A DNA stretch of 38,461 nucleotides from an uncultured Burkholderiales bacterium (GCA_903838355.1 CAILYC010000052.1:1-38461), one strand, 5' to 3'. Positions 1 to 9,062 are shown, numbered from the stretch's first letter. Translations and numbers: made by a program. Notes: generated by a model not told the origin, from the letters alone.

Positions 1-378
1 ATCGTTTCATTTACTTCGTTTACTCAAACAGTAACTAAAGTTGTACCTGAATTTTTGCAGGTACAAAAACTAAAAGCTACTTCAGTAAAGAATCAGGCAA
101 TGACTGGCACTTGCTGGTGCTTTGCAACTACATCGCTTGTTGAAAGCGAAAGCAACAGAAAAAATAAAACTGATATTGATCTGAGCGAAATGTTCACGGT
201 TAGAAATATCTATCTCGAAAAAGCAAACAATTATATTTTACGTCAGGGTAAAACACAATTTGGTGAAGGTGGTTTGGGACACGATATGATCAGAGCTGTT
301 GCAACCTACGGTGCTATCCCACTCAGTGTTTATGCGGGTTTCAAGCAATCCAAAACCAAGTGTGTAACTTTTGTGTAA
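1..378 (+). pseudogene. Aminopeptidase C (bleomycin-hydrolase-like, peptidase C1B) N-terminal fragment
   Basis: The frame is open from base 1, so the 5' end lies outside the window. It encodes a papain-fold start with the motif KNQAMTGTCWCF, in which the Cys after GT is the expected catalytic Cys of C1B peptidases, followed by a GEGGLGHDMIRAV segment and a GAIPLSVYAGF segment. Family resemblance ends near base 345; the last ten or so codons look unrelated and stop at 378. His and Asn of the catalytic triad are absent, so this cannot be an active enzyme. The break coincides with the inverted repeat starting at 358. The sequence is AT-rich and resembles secreted Bacteroidota aminopeptidase C, unlike everything after 2286. 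It is either transferred DNA or a joined contig piece. Confidence 0.7.
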
Positions 379-460
379 GTCGCGACAGAATTTGTTAGCA
401 AATTTCATTTCCTAATTCTCTTCTTAATCAACGACTTAAGCAAATTGAAGTTACACACTT
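358..460. repeat. Compound inverted repeat (outer 13 bp, inner 7 bp)
   Basis: AAGTGTGTAACTT at 358-370 is the exact reverse complement of AAGTTACACACTT at 448-460. Inside it, TAAGTCG at 376-382 pairs with CGACTTA at 432-438. The nested pairs would fold into a long stem with a large loop. It sits exactly where the peptidase fragment breaks off and just beyond the 3' end of the DUF2306-like gene. The arrangement recalls recombination sites such as integron attC, but the outer boxes do not fit the attC core consensus and the two spacers differ (5 and 9 bases). It could also be a strong bidirectional terminator. Function unknown. Confidence 0.6.
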
Positions 461-478
461 TGCGGCTCCTTTAAAAAT

Positions 479-892
479 TTAAGAATATGTTGATAAAAAA
501 ACTTTATAAAGAAGCCTGTCAGGGTAAAAAGTAAAGGCACCTGCGATTATCAAACCGCCAATGTATGTGTAAGTCATACATTTTTTATGTCCTATGATGT
601 TACCAACTCTAGCAAAATAAACGCCTAAAGTAATTTGGAAAAGCACAAAAATGCTCAACAAATGGATAGGCGAGTAACCCCAAAAAACACCACCTGGCAT
701 TAACTCTTTTATCCAAAAAGAAGTTACGCAAATGATTAACATCATCGCAACCCACAATCTACCCAATACTTTATGTGGAGTTGTTCCTTTTCTTCCTAGT
801 AGCTGTAAAGCACCAATTAAAAAGGCACTTATTGCGAAAAAAAAGTGTATTTGTATAAAAGCAGATGTATCAAACAACAAACTGAAATTCAT
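479..892 (-). CDS. DUF2306-like multi-pass membrane protein
   Basis: A 137-residue hydrophobic protein with about four membrane segments: residues ~10-32, ~46-62, ~76-96 and ~106-122. The pattern HKVLGRLWVAMML, then SPIHLLS, then GHKKCMTYTYIGGLIIAG, ending in FYPDR, matches the DUF2306 family as I know it; these are small membrane proteins of unknown function. The length is normal for the family and the gene looks intact. It is AT-rich like its surroundings. It lies alone between two dyad-rich segments (358-460 and 927-1012), as if it were a single-gene cassette. Molecular role unknown. Confidence 0.65.
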   Translation of the reverse strand: MNFSLLFDTSAFIQIHFFFAISAFLIGALQLLGRKGTTPHKVLGRLWVAMMLIICVTSFWIKELMPGGVFWGYSPIHLLSIFVLFQITLGVYFARVGNIIGHKKCMTYTYIGGLIIAGAFTFYPDRLLYKVFLSTYS

Positions 893-926
893 CTATTTCC
901 TCTATTGCGTAACTATGATTTCGAGT

Positions 927-1012
927 AGTGTCACCAGTGTGTAAGTTTATGTGTAACTAAAATTTCAGAACTCAATAAAATCAATGACTTAGTTATTTCT
1001 TAGATTGACACT
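927..1012. repeat. Second dyad-rich segment upstream of the DUF2306-like gene
   Basis: AGTGTC (927-932) pairs with GACACT (1007-1012), and TAACTAA (954-960) pairs with TTAGTTA (989-995). The left arm contains AGTGTGTAAG, TTTAT, GTGTAAC at 936-957, closely resembling AGTGTGTAACTTTTGTGTAA at 359-378 in the first compound repeat. The two related sites therefore bracket the membrane protein gene. The right arm overlaps the start of the 63-bp direct repeat at 1009. It could be a recombination site or a promoter/operator region of the membrane gene. Confidence 0.45.
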
Positions 1013-1071
1013 CAAAAATCAAAAATCTTTACCAATCAATCACTTAAAAATTCCCGTCATTCCCACTCAAT
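1009..1071. repeat. 63-bp direct repeat, distal copy (att-like)
   Basis: Identical over 63 bases to 2223-2285; identity stops abruptly on both sides. It contains the last 15 bases of the guaA 3' fragment (codons for IEWE plus stop) and 48 bases of downstream AT-rich sequence. The coding sequence beyond the repeat is clearly diverged between the two guaA copies, so the perfect repeat is best explained by recombination at this site, or by an assembly join. Confidence 0.85.
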
Positions 1072-1335
1072 CGTAGCTGGTGGTTTACCAGAAATATCGT
1101 AAATTACCCGGTTAATACCTCTGACTTCGTTGATGATTTGTTTTGACACTTTCCCCAATAAATCATGGGGCAAGTGCGCCGAGTGGGCAGTCATAAAATC
1201 AAGTGTTTGAACAGCATGAAGTGCAACAACGTACTCATAAGTTCGACCATTACCCATAACACCTACTGATTTGACTGGTGAAAACACCGCAAAAGCTTGG
1301 CTTGTTAAGTCATACCAACTTTTTCTAGTTAACTA
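1057..1335 (-). pseudogene. GMP synthase C-terminal fragment (second, foreign guaA 3' end)
   Basis: From about base 1335 downwards the minus strand encodes [14 protein letters not shown], then [16 protein letters not shown] and, after more matching sequence, the canonical end [10 protein letters not shown]. This is the C-terminal dimerisation domain of GuaA. An in-frame stop lies just upstream, and the whole glutaminase and ATP-pyrophosphatase regions are missing, so it is a fragment. It is clearly related to but diverged from the resident guaA at 2271-3884 and is much more AT-rich. It probably came from another betaproteobacterium. Homology starts abruptly, only about 60 bases from the vapC stop. 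Confidence 0.8.
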
Positions 1336-1396
1336 ATAAGCGGAGTAAAGTAGTTCTGCAAAAAATTGAAAAAGGCCAACTTTATGGACTCTATGT

Positions 1397-1807
1397 TTAA
1401 GGTTGTAAGCTTGTTAAACGTAATCCAGGAAGGTCTTCAAAATCTCTGGTATTCAAAGTTAACAACTCGTAACCATGTTCGATGGCTTGTGCTGCCAACC
1501 ATAAATCATTGTAACGAGGCCGAGGAGATCGTCCAGACTGTTTTACAGTTGCAGCCAGCACCCCAAAACTCGCAGCTGTTTGTTTAGTTATTTCTAATGT
1601 AGGTCGAATCTCAAGTTGACGCATGTAAGCAGCACGCAAGGCACGTTCGGAAGGATCTTTACAAGATTCGACACCAAAACTCAATTCGCCGAGTGAGACA
1701 ACAGATATAAATACGGGCAAGTTGCCAGCAACTTCAATTACTGCCTGTCGATTAACTTGGTTGCTGGCAAGTCCAATCCAGACACAGCTATCCAAAATCA
1801 TGCCCAT
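1397..1807 (-). CDS. vapC: VapC-like PIN-domain toxin (ribonuclease)
   Basis: A 136-residue PIN domain. The acidic residues expected for metal binding are visible: Asp in MILDSCVWIGLA near the N-terminus, Glu in SLGELSFGVE, Asp in NDLWLAAQA, and Asp in LNTRDFEDLPGL. Proteins of this family cut RNA (often tRNA or rRNA) and are held inactive by the partner antitoxin. The start codon overlaps the end of the upstream antitoxin gene by 10 bases, a usual sign of translational coupling. The gene is intact and AT-rich like the rest of the left region. The exact RNA target cannot be predicted from sequence. Confidence 0.85.
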   Translation of the reverse strand: MGMILDSCVWIGLASNQVNRQAVIEVAGNLPVFISVVSLGELSFGVESCKDPSERALRAAYMRQLEIRPTLEITKQTAASFGVLAATVKQSGRSPRPRYNDLWLAAQAIEHGYELLTLNTRDFEDLPGLRLTSLQP

Positions 1808-2055
1808 GGATCAAGCACCGCATCGCTAAATTGCTCCTTGCTATCGATTAACCAATCATCTGACTGCTTTGGCGATAGCATAGAAAGACCCAAGCCTAGG
1901 AGAGCTTGAGTTGCACTCATGGTTCGTGGTGATGGAACAATTTGAGCAATCGAGGTTTGATTACGCAGAATTGTTACTGTTTCTCCATGGCTACTTACAC
2001 GGTCCAAAATTTCTCTAGTGTTTCTAGCAAGTTCAGTTGCATTAATTGTAGGCAT
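1798..2055 (-). CDS. vapB: Phd/YefM-type antitoxin partner of VapC
   Basis: An 85-residue protein whose N-terminus, INATELARNTREILDRV followed by GETVTILRN, is typical of the Phd/YefM DNA-binding fold. The acidic, Trp-containing C-terminus (residues ~60-85) would be the toxin-neutralising arm. It precedes and overlaps the toxin gene, as in most type II systems, and probably represses its own promoter together with the toxin. A purine-rich GAGGTG lies about 6 bases upstream of the ATG as ribosome-binding site. The VapB name follows the toxin partner; by fold it is Phd-like. Confidence 0.8.
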   Translation of the reverse strand: MPTINATELARNTREILDRVSSHGETVTILRNQTSIAQIVPSPRTMSATQALLGLGLSMLSPKQSDDWLIDSKEQFSDAVLDPWA

Positions 2056-2075
2056 TTAAGCACCTCGTAATTTAC

Positions 2076-2106
2076 GTATCTATACATATTATGCAATCAA
2101 TTACAA
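2076..2106 (-). promoter_or_regulatory. Candidate vapBC promoter and operator
   Basis: On the minus strand, TTGTAA (2101-2106) and TATAGA (2079-2084) are separated by 16 bases, a plausible sigma-70 promoter just ahead of the antitoxin start at 2055. The -10 region overlaps a short dyad, GTAT-N2-ATAC (2076-2085), which could be the autoregulatory operator. AT-rich surroundings make chance matches likely. Confidence 0.3.
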
Positions 2107-2222
2107 GGATTTACAACTGGTTTTATTGCTAAGACTCAATTATAAAATGAAGAAATATTTAATATCATTATTTTTTAGAGAAAAAATATATAAATCATGA
2201 ACTTACGTCGATAAATTAATCC

Positions 2223-2285
2223 CACTCAAAAATCAAAAATCTTTACCAATCAATCACTTAAAAATTCCCGTCATTCCCACTCAAT
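2223..2285. repeat. 63-bp direct repeat, guaA-proximal copy (att-like)
   Basis: The proximal copy of the repeat also found at 1009-1071. Bases 2271-2285 are the last five codons, stop included, of the resident guaA; 2223-2270 lie downstream. The shift from GC-rich chromosomal sequence to AT-rich sequence happens within this repeat, so it marks the boundary of the foreign segment. Confidence 0.85.
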
Positions 2286-3884
2286 GGTTGCCGGTGGTTT
2301 TGAGCTTACATCAAACGTCACGCGGTTAATTCCCCTGACTTCATTGATGATGCGTGAGGATACTTTTTTGAGCAATGCGTAGGGCAATTCAGCCCAATCA
2401 GCCGTCATGAAATCACTCGTTTGCACCGCTCTCAATGCCACCACGTATTCATAGGTTCGGCCGTCGCCCATCACACCAACACTTTTGACTGGCAAAAAAA
2501 CCGCAAACGCTTGACTGGTCAAATCGTACCAAGACTTGCCCGTCTGTAGATCAATGTGTTCCCTCAACTCATGGATAAAAATATCATCGGCTTTTCTCAA
2601 GAGATCTGCGAATTCCTTGTTTACCTCCCCCAAGATTCTCACACCCAAACCAGGCCCTGGAAATGGATGGCGGTAAACCATCTCTCTGGGCAATCCCAAT
2701 TCGATCCCCAATTCGCGCACCTCATCTTTAAAGAGATCTCTCAAGGGCTCTAAAAGTTTCAATCCCAATTGCTCAGGCAAGCCCCCCACATTGTGGTGAC
2801 TCTTGATGGTGACGGCCTTTTTACTTTTGGCCCCACCACTCTCAATCACATCGGGATAAATCGTGCCTTGGGCCAACCATTTCGCCCCTTTGGCGCCAGC
2901 GCTTTTGAGCTTGGCCGCTTCTTGCTTGAAGACCGACACAAACTCTCTTCCAATGATCTTTCTCTTTTGCTCTGGGTCGCTCACGCCTTTGAGCTCAGTC
3001 AAGAAGAGCTCGCTTGCGTCCACCCTTACCACCTTGGCATTCAAGCGACCGACAAACATCGCCATGACCAGGTCGCCCTCATTGAGACGGAGCAGCCCGT
3101 GATCAACAAACACACAGGTGAGCTGGTCTCCAATGGCGCGGTGAATCAACGCTGCCGCCACGGATGAGTCCACACCACCTGAAAGTCCCAGGATAACCTC
3201 TTCATTGCCCACCTGCTCCCGAATGAGCTTGACGGCCTCCTGCACATGGTCACGCATGATCCAGTCGGGCTTGACCTTGCAGATCTCCAGAGCAAAGCGC
3301 TCAAGAATTTGTTGCCCCAGATGAGTATGCGTGACCTCAGGGTGAAACTGCACGCCATAAAAGCCGCGCTTGGCATCGAACATGCCTGCAATGGGACAAC
3401 TGGGTGTGCTGGCCATCAATTGAAACCCGACCGGCATCTCCACCACCTTGTCACCATGGCTCATCCAGACGTCCAAGAGGCCGTGGCCCTCAGGCGTGGT
3501 GACATCGGCCAAACCGTTCAATAAAGCACTGTGGCCATGCGCTCTGATTTGCGCTGCGCCAAACTCGCGTTGATCTCCCCGGTCGACTCGACCGCCCATC
3601 TGCAATGCCATGGTCTGCATGCCATAGCAAATCCCAAGGACAGGCACACCAAGCTCAAACACGATTGAGGGGGCTTTGTCTGAATCGGCTTCATAAACAC
3701 TGGCATGAGAGCCCGATAGCACAATGCCTTTGAGCTCATGGGTGCGGGAGAACTCTAAAATCCACTCGTTGCTAATATCACAGGGATGGACTTCGCAGTA
3801 AACATGGGCTTCACGAATTCGTCTTGCTATCAGTTGGGTCACTTGGGAGCCAAAATCCAGGATCAATAAGGTTTGATGTTGCAT
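2271..3884 (-). CDS. guaA: GMP synthase (glutamine-hydrolysing)
   Basis: Converts XMP to GMP using ATP and glutamine, the last step of GMP synthesis. At 537 residues it is normal length. The N-terminal class I glutamine amidotransferase domain has the nucleophile Cys86 in GICYGMQ and the His181/Glu183 pair in HPEVTH. The ATP pyrophosphatase P-loop SGGVDS is at 235-240. The C-terminal dimerisation domain ends in the canonical PPATIEWE. The gene follows guaB on the same strand after about 143 bases, so both may be co-transcribed. Its 3' end is intact despite the repeat and the foreign sequence abutting it, as expected for insertion at this site. No strong Shine-Dalgarno precedes the ATG. Confidence 0.97.
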   Translation of the reverse strand: MQHQTLLILDFGSQVTQLIARRIREAHVYCEVHPCDISNEWILEFSRTHELKGIVLSGSHASVYEADSDKAPSIVFELGVPVLGICYGMQTMALQMGGRVDRGDQREFGAAQIRAHGHSALLNGLADVTTPEGHGLLDVWMSHGDKVVEMPVGFQLMASTPSCPIAGMFDAKRGFYGVQFHPEVTHTHLGQQILERFALEICKVKPDWIMRDHVQEAVKLIREQVGNEEVILGLSGGVDSSVAAALIHRAIGDQLTCVFVDHGLLRLNEGDLVMAMFVGRLNAKVVRVDASELFLTELKGVSDPEQKRKIIGREFVSVFKQEAAKLKSAGAKGAKWLAQGTIYPDVIESGGAKSKKAVTIKSHHNVGGLPEQLGLKLLEPLRDLFKDEVRELGIELGLPREMVYRHPFPGPGLGVRILGEVNKEFADLLRKADDIFIHELREHIDLQTGKSWYDLTSQAFAVFLPVKSVGVMGDGRTYEYVVALRAVQTSDFMTADWAELPYALLKKVSSRIINEVRGINRVTFDVSSKPPATIEWE

Positions 3885-3963
3885 TTAAAAATGGATCAAT
3901 CAATAAAACATTGGAATCAATGAAGCTCAAGTCACGAAGAAATGTGCTTCAACATGAAGGTAC

Positions 3964-4004
3964 GCCTGGTTTACCTTGGATTCTGTAGGGCTGGTTCACC
4001 AGGC
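3964..4004. other. Inverted repeat between guaB and guaA
   Basis: GCCTGGT (3964-3970) and ACCAGGC (3998-4004) are exact complements in the 143-base gap between guaB (upstream) and guaA. It could form a stem-loop in the guaB-guaA transcript, either a weak terminator or a processing site. No T-run follows on the minus strand, so a classical terminator is unlikely. Confidence 0.3.
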
Positions 4005-4027
4005 ATTTTGTGCGCGCACAAAATCAT

Positions 4028-5749
<1,722 letters not shown>

Positions 5750-5941
5750 ATGATGAATAAACCCGCCGCACCCGTTTGCCAAAAACTTCTGCGCTTGACC
5801 ACACTGGGTGCCATCCTTTTGGTGCTGCAAGGATGCACCGTCTTGAGTGTGGCCGATGCGGTGGTGTCTGGCACTGTGGACGTGATTTCCGTCGGTGTGC
5901 ATGCCACCACCTCTGCCGTCAAAGCCCTTCTGCCCGATTGA
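5750..5941 (+). CDS. Small lipoprotein of unknown function
   Basis: A 63-residue protein starting MMNKPAAP. A hydrophobic stretch, residues 16-26, is followed by the lipobox VLQGC with the acylated Cys at position 29. After cleavage a mature peptide of about 35 residues remains (CTVLSVADAVVSGTVDVISV and a short tail), too small for a catalytic domain. Short lipoproteins with a similar TVVSVADA-type sequence are, from memory, common near guaB in Comamonadaceae; their role is unknown. The second ATG at 5753 is an equally good start. It is read divergently from guaB. Confidence 0.7.
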   Translation: MMNKPAAPVCQKLLRLTTLGAILLVLQGCTVLSVADAVVSGTVDVISVGVHATTSAVKALLPD

Positions 5942-5998
5942 TTTGAACTCTCGATTGTTTTGAATTCTCTCTAGCGCTTTGCCGCAATAGACTGGGTT

Positions 5999-6754
5999 TC
6001 AGAGCCGGTGCATCACATGACGCTCAGGATTGACAAAATGAGGCCTGGCCAATGCGCTCCAAGCGGTGCCGCGCACAGCCATCCACGGCCCGGACGTCAA
6101 GACACTGGCGCTGTCCAAATCATAGCAAGCAACACTCAAAGGCCCCCCATCGTGGTTGATGAAGCGCTTGGCGCTTATGCAACCGGGCACGCCAGCCAGG
6201 CCAGGCATGTGCTCATTGTCATACCAGGCCTCGATCTCCGGCATCCAACCCTCTTGAACATCGGTTTGCACCACGTAGTGCACCCGAGGCTCTTGACCCC
6301 AAGCGTGGCCCTTTAGATCAAGTTTAAGTTCATGGCGAGACGCACTCAAGGAAAGTGCAAAAGGCTGCCCTGGCTTTTTGACCGCCCAGGAAACCTGCAA
6401 GGCTTCTAACACGACGCCATAGACCCAGGATTCGAAGGCCGCCAACTGCGCCAAGCCAAGCTCTTGCGAACGACTCAAATCAAGCTGAATCAACACCAAT
6501 AAATGCTCACCAGCATCTTGGGTCTGGGTCCTAACAAATGCCACGCAAGACAAAACCAAGGCAAGTTCGGGCGCTAGACCCGTCTTGGCAAGTGACACTG
6601 CTGGCTCAACGTCGAGGGCCCGAGTGCTTCGAGCCAGGAAATCCCCTCCCAATACCGATGACAATGCGCCGCCATCCAACAAGAATTGCCCCTCAAGGGG
6701 CAAGCGCAAGCTCAACGACAAACGGTGCGTGAGGGCACTGGGCTTGGGCTTCAT
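5999..6754 (-). CDS. EthD/NIPSNAP-like dimeric alpha-beta barrel protein (hypothetical)
   Basis: A 251-residue protein. The C-terminal ~100 residues (VQTDVQEGWMPEIEAWYDNE, HMPGLAGVPGC, and a later W-rich tail) resemble stand-alone ferredoxin-like barrel domains such as EthD or NIPSNAP, where a Glu/Trp/Tyr/His cluster followed by a GV(P)G turn is common. The N-terminal ~140 residues look like a weaker second copy of similar fold without clear motifs. It starts 4 bases after the upstream carboxymuconolactone-decarboxylase-like gene ends, so both are translated from one message. The cluster suggests a role in degradation of an aromatic or cyclic compound; substrate unknown. Confidence 0.6.
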   Translation of the reverse strand: MKPKPSALTHRLSLSLRLPLEGQFLLDGGALSSVLGGDFLARSTRALDVEPAVSLAKTGLAPELALVLSCVAFVRTQTQDAGEHLLVLIQLDLSRSQELGLAQLAAFESWVYGVVLEALQVSWAVKKPGQPFALSLSASRHELKLDLKGHAWGQEPRVHYVVQTDVQEGWMPEIEAWYDNEHMPGLAGVPGCISAKRFINHDGGPLSVACYDLDSASVLTSGPWMAVRGTAWSALARPHFVNPERHVMHRL

Positions 6755-6757
6755 CGC

Positions 6758-7300
6758 TCAATGCCCGACATGCAAGGCCTCTAAAAAGCGAGAGACCATG
6801 TTGTAAGCCCCCACCGTCGCGGCCAAATCCACTTTTTGCTGGTCGTTGAAAAACCCTTTGATCGAATCAAACAAAGCATCGGGTACTTTGATCTCTCGCG
6901 TCATGGTGTCGGTCATCTTGAGGGCGGCGATTTGAATGGGTGTGTAGAGATGCTGGGCCGCTTCAATGGCGCTGTGATGTGAATCAAAAGGCATGGCCTT
7001 CACATGATCAATGGCCGCTTGAGACACCCCTTCCTTCAAAGCGATGGGGGCATGGGCGTTGAACTCATAGAGGGCATCGTTCAAGGCCGCCACCCGCAAA
7101 ATGATCAGTTCACGCACATCACCCGACAAACTCGAGCGATTGCGCACCGCCGAGAGCATTTGCTCCCAACCGTGGGCAATGGGCGGGCTGTTCAAGAGCA
7201 CTTGATAAAGATGAGAGACACGACCGCGCTCGGCGGTGATGCGTGCCTCGTGCTCAGCCAACTCTGGGCGGGTTCCGGGTTCAATGGGTGGGATTCTCAT
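6758..7300 (-). CDS. Carboxymuconolactone decarboxylase / AhpD-like family protein
   Basis: A 180-residue, mostly helical protein. The central stretch RELIILRVAALNDALYEFNA followed by HAPIALKEGVS is the family signature (Glu and His with the following G-V-S turn). The Cys pair of the peroxidase-type AhpD proteins is absent, pointing to the decarboxylase-like branch or a non-redox member. Members near dehydrogenases and hydrolases often belong to aromatic-acid pathways. The gene lies 61 bases downstream of the SDR gene and 3 bases ahead of the EthD-like gene, which suggests an operon. The true substrate cannot be told. Confidence 0.75.
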   Translation of the reverse strand: MRIPPIEPGTRPELAEHEARITAERGRVSHLYQVLLNSPPIAHGWEQMLSAVRNRSSLSGDVRELIILRVAALNDALYEFNAHAPIALKEGVSQAAIDHVKAMPFDSHHSAIEAAQHLYTPIQIAALKMTDTMTREIKVPDALFDSIKGFFNDQQKVDLAATVGAYNMVSRFLEALHVGH

Positions 7301-7361
7301 GGGGTCTCATTTCTAAAAGATTTAAAAATAGCAAACAATCAAGTCTCAAGTTTTTAAGGGC

Positions 7362-8198
7362 TCAATCACAGCGCGCCGACATGCCGCCATCGACCACGAT
7401 TTCGGTGCCGGTGATGAAGCGAGCCTCGTCACTTGCCAAAAATAGTGCGGCGTGTGCACTGTCTCGACCGTCGCCCATAAAGGGCAAGGGAATTCGCGAC
7501 TGGCGCTGGGCCAAAAGCGTGGAGACGTCACCACCGGTGCGCTGCCCGGCCAACCGGGTCTCCACCATTGGGGTGTGGAGTTGCCCAGGCACGACGGAAT
7601 TGACCCGAATGCCTTGCTTGGCGTACTGGACGGCCAGCACCTTGGACATTTGTAGCACACCCGCCTTGGTTGCCGCATAGGCCACTTGGGCCGAACCTGT
7701 CCAGCGTATACCGGAGGTGGAGGACATGTTCACAATCGCGCCTTTTTGGGCTTTGACCATGTGGGGCAAGACATGTTTACAGCCCAAGAAAACGCTCTTC
7801 AAATTGTGATCAATTTGCGCGTCCCACACCTCTTCACTCATCTCGACGGGTCCGCCTTTGGCAGATCCCCCGACATTGTTGATCAAGACATCAATTCGGC
7901 CCCAATGGGCCAAGCACGCATTGACCGCGTCGAGCATGGCGGTGCTAGATGTGACGTCGCACTCGCGCGCTTGAAAACTCCCACCAAAGCCCTGGATCAA
8001 GTCCTGGGTCTCTTTCATGTTCTCGCCCTTGACGTCTAGGCCAAACACATGGGCGCCCTCTTGGGCAAAAAAGACCGCCATGGCGCGTCCATTGCCCCAA
8101 CCCGCGCCGACCGAGCCCGCCCCACTGATGAAGACCACGCGGTCGTTGAATCGGCGCTGCTCAAGCGGTAAAAGGTGCAAAGCGGGTGTTGTGCTCAT
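7362..8198 (-). CDS. Short-chain dehydrogenase/reductase (SDR)
   Basis: A 278-residue classical SDR. The glycine-rich cofactor loop is SGAGSVGAGWGNGRA at about residues 25-39, slightly longer than the usual TGxxxGxG. NNVG lies near 107-110, the catalytic Ser near 160, and the Tyr174/Lys178 pair is in YAATK. Asp55 after the second strand suggests preference for NAD(H). The C-terminus ends in ITGTEIVVDGG, the usual SDR ending. It heads a probable operon with the two downstream genes; the amidohydrolase on the same strand lies upstream, beyond an IS remnant. Probably a dehydrogenase step for a cyclic alcohol or dihydrodiol; substrate unknown. Confidence 0.88.
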   Translation of the reverse strand: MSTTPALHLLPLEQRRFNDRVVFISGAGSVGAGWGNGRAMAVFFAQEGAHVFGLDVKGENMKETQDLIQGFGGSFQARECDVTSSTAMLDAVNACLAHWGRIDVLINNVGGSAKGGPVEMSEEVWDAQIDHNLKSVFLGCKHVLPHMVKAQKGAIVNMSSTSGIRWTGSAQVAYAATKAGVLQMSKVLAVQYAKQGIRVNSVVPGQLHTPMVETRLAGQRTGGDVSTLLAQRQSRIPLPFMGDGRDSAHAALFLASDEARFITGTEIVVDGGMSARCD

Positions 8199-8269
8199 CG
8201 TGGGGAGGCCTGTCTGTCATTGAAAAAATAAAAAAATGCCTCGGGTTTCAACGCTCTCGTCTAAACCAT

Positions 8270-8289
8270 CCCCGCGGATAAATCCGGGG
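8270..8289 (-). repeat. Bulged hairpin at the IS remnant end
   Basis: CCCC-GC-GGAT-AA-ATCC-GGGG: an eight-pair stem with a two-base bulge. It is similar in kind to the subterminal hairpins recognised by Y1 (HUH) transposases. It lies about 70 bases beyond the SDR start, on the side away from the SDR gene. Confidence 0.55.
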
Positions 8290-8553
8290 GGTTTGGAGAC
8301 ACGCATTCGCAGGGTATCCGGGCTCTCGCATTGCTGCTACAACATCCCGAGCGTGCTTAGACGACTGGAAAGAAACTCGGACTTGGCCGGTGCATTGCCT
8401 TTTTGGACCCATTGCACAAACCAGCGTTTGACGCCTTTTTTTCACACGCCACACCAACCGGCAATACTTGCTATCACTGAGCAGGGGCGCATGAAGAAAA
8501 GGGTCTTTTGACTTGCCAGGCACGATCACAGGCAGGACAAAGCCCTTGCCCCA

Positions 8554-8589
8554 CGAAACCGAAACCGAAACCGAAACCGAAACCGAAAC
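8554..8589. repeat. CGAAAC hexanucleotide repeat, 6 perfect copies
   Basis: Six uninterrupted CGAAAC units, followed by degenerate units (CGAGGC, CGTGGC, CGTGTC). On the minus strand it would encode a Val-Ser run inside the broken transposase frame. No IS200 transposase has such an insertion, so the repeat probably expanded after the element decayed. Confidence 0.9.
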
Positions 8590-8599
8590 CGAGGCCGTG

Positions 8600-8950
8600 G
8601 CCGTGTCCCAGCAAATACTGACCACATTGCTTTTACCTTCAATCGAATGCAAGGGACGATGTGACCCCTTGAAACGAGGCCAACCTTTGATCGCGGTCAC
8701 GCGTTTTGCAATCCCAAACTGTGGATCAACTTTGACAAGAAGGTGAACATGATCAGGCCTGATTTTCATTTCATCAATCTCTGAGCGACCTTCGTTGCTG
8801 ACTTCTTGAATGATCTCTTTTAGACGCACTTGTGCAACGCCTTTGAGCACATCTTTGCGGCACTTTGGACACCAGACAACAGGGTATTTGAGGCGTACAC
8901 CACGTTGTTACCACCTTGTTATTCGACTTCTAGGTGACTTTGTATTTTGA
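8600..8950 (-). pseudogene. IS200-type transposase TnpA (Y1, HUH) pseudogene
   Basis: The minus strand encodes VVWCPKCRKDVLKG, then a stretch ending in EMKIRPDHVHLLVKVDPQFG and AKRVTAIKG, a clear Y1-transposase N-terminus with the HUH motif in DHVHLL. Ahead of it, NNVVYA lies in another frame, so one base has been lost in the GCC-CTC region near 8892, and an in-frame TAA lies at 8919-8921. After about base 8650 similarity collapses and the catalytic Tyr helix is missing. The frame that runs on to 8248 is therefore spurious. Confidence 0.75.
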
Positions 8951-8989
8951 CGCAACACGATTGTACAGAGCCCTTTGCGATAAGACAAT

Positions 8990-9024
8990 AAAAAATACCT
9001 TCGCTCACCCAAAAGCCAAAGCGA
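8990..9024 (-). terminator. Candidate terminator of the amidohydrolase gene
   Basis: On the minus strand, TCGCT and AGCGA (9020-9024 and 9001-9005) form a short stem with a 14-base loop, followed a few bases later by a run of six T (8991-8996). A second, overlapping pair AAGCC/GGCTT exists. The stem is weak, so this is tentative. Confidence 0.35.
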
Positions 9025-9062
9025 GGGGCTTGCGCGAATTATTGGGTCAAAAATCTGAAACT

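Larger units (their letters stand above)
1009..2222 (-). mobile_element. Putative integrase-less mini-element at the guaA 3' end (vapBC plus guaA 3' piece)
   Basis: Read on the minus strand, the order is intact guaA, repeat copy, vapB, vapC, a diverged guaA 3' piece of about 92 codons, repeat copy, then flanking AT-rich DNA. This is what site-specific insertion of a circle carrying a foreign guaA 3' end would leave behind. guaA 3' ends are an established integration site for genomic islands with tyrosine integrases. No integrase is visible here, so the unit would be a remnant or a passenger mobilised in trans. An alternative is a metagenome assembly chimera joined through a 63-base identity. 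Confidence 0.5.
8248..8960 (-). mobile_element. Decayed IS200/IS605-type element
   Basis: The segment contains a broken TnpA gene and, at 8270-8289, a hairpin: CCCC and GGAT pair with ATCC and GGGG, with a two-base GC bulge and AA loop. Bulged imperfect hairpins near the ends are typical of IS200/IS605 elements, which transpose as single strands. The interior has lost most of the 3' half of the transposase and gained a CGAAAC hexamer tract. The precise ends are not resolvable. The insertion separates the amidohydrolase gene from the SDR operon. Confidence 0.6.

Noticed and set aside
358..1012. Integron attC sites around the DUF2306-like gene
   Set aside because: The outer boxes do not fit the RYYYAAC/GTTRRRY core, the spacers are unequal, and no integron integrase is visible. 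Kept only as dyad sites of unknown function.
1366..1587. Plus-strand frame opposite vapC
   Set aside because: Shadow of an intact PIN-domain gene with good overlap to its antitoxin.
8248..8600. C-terminal half of the frame running through the IS200 remnant
   Set aside because: Val-Ser run and following residues come from the hexamer tract and IS end, not from transposase.
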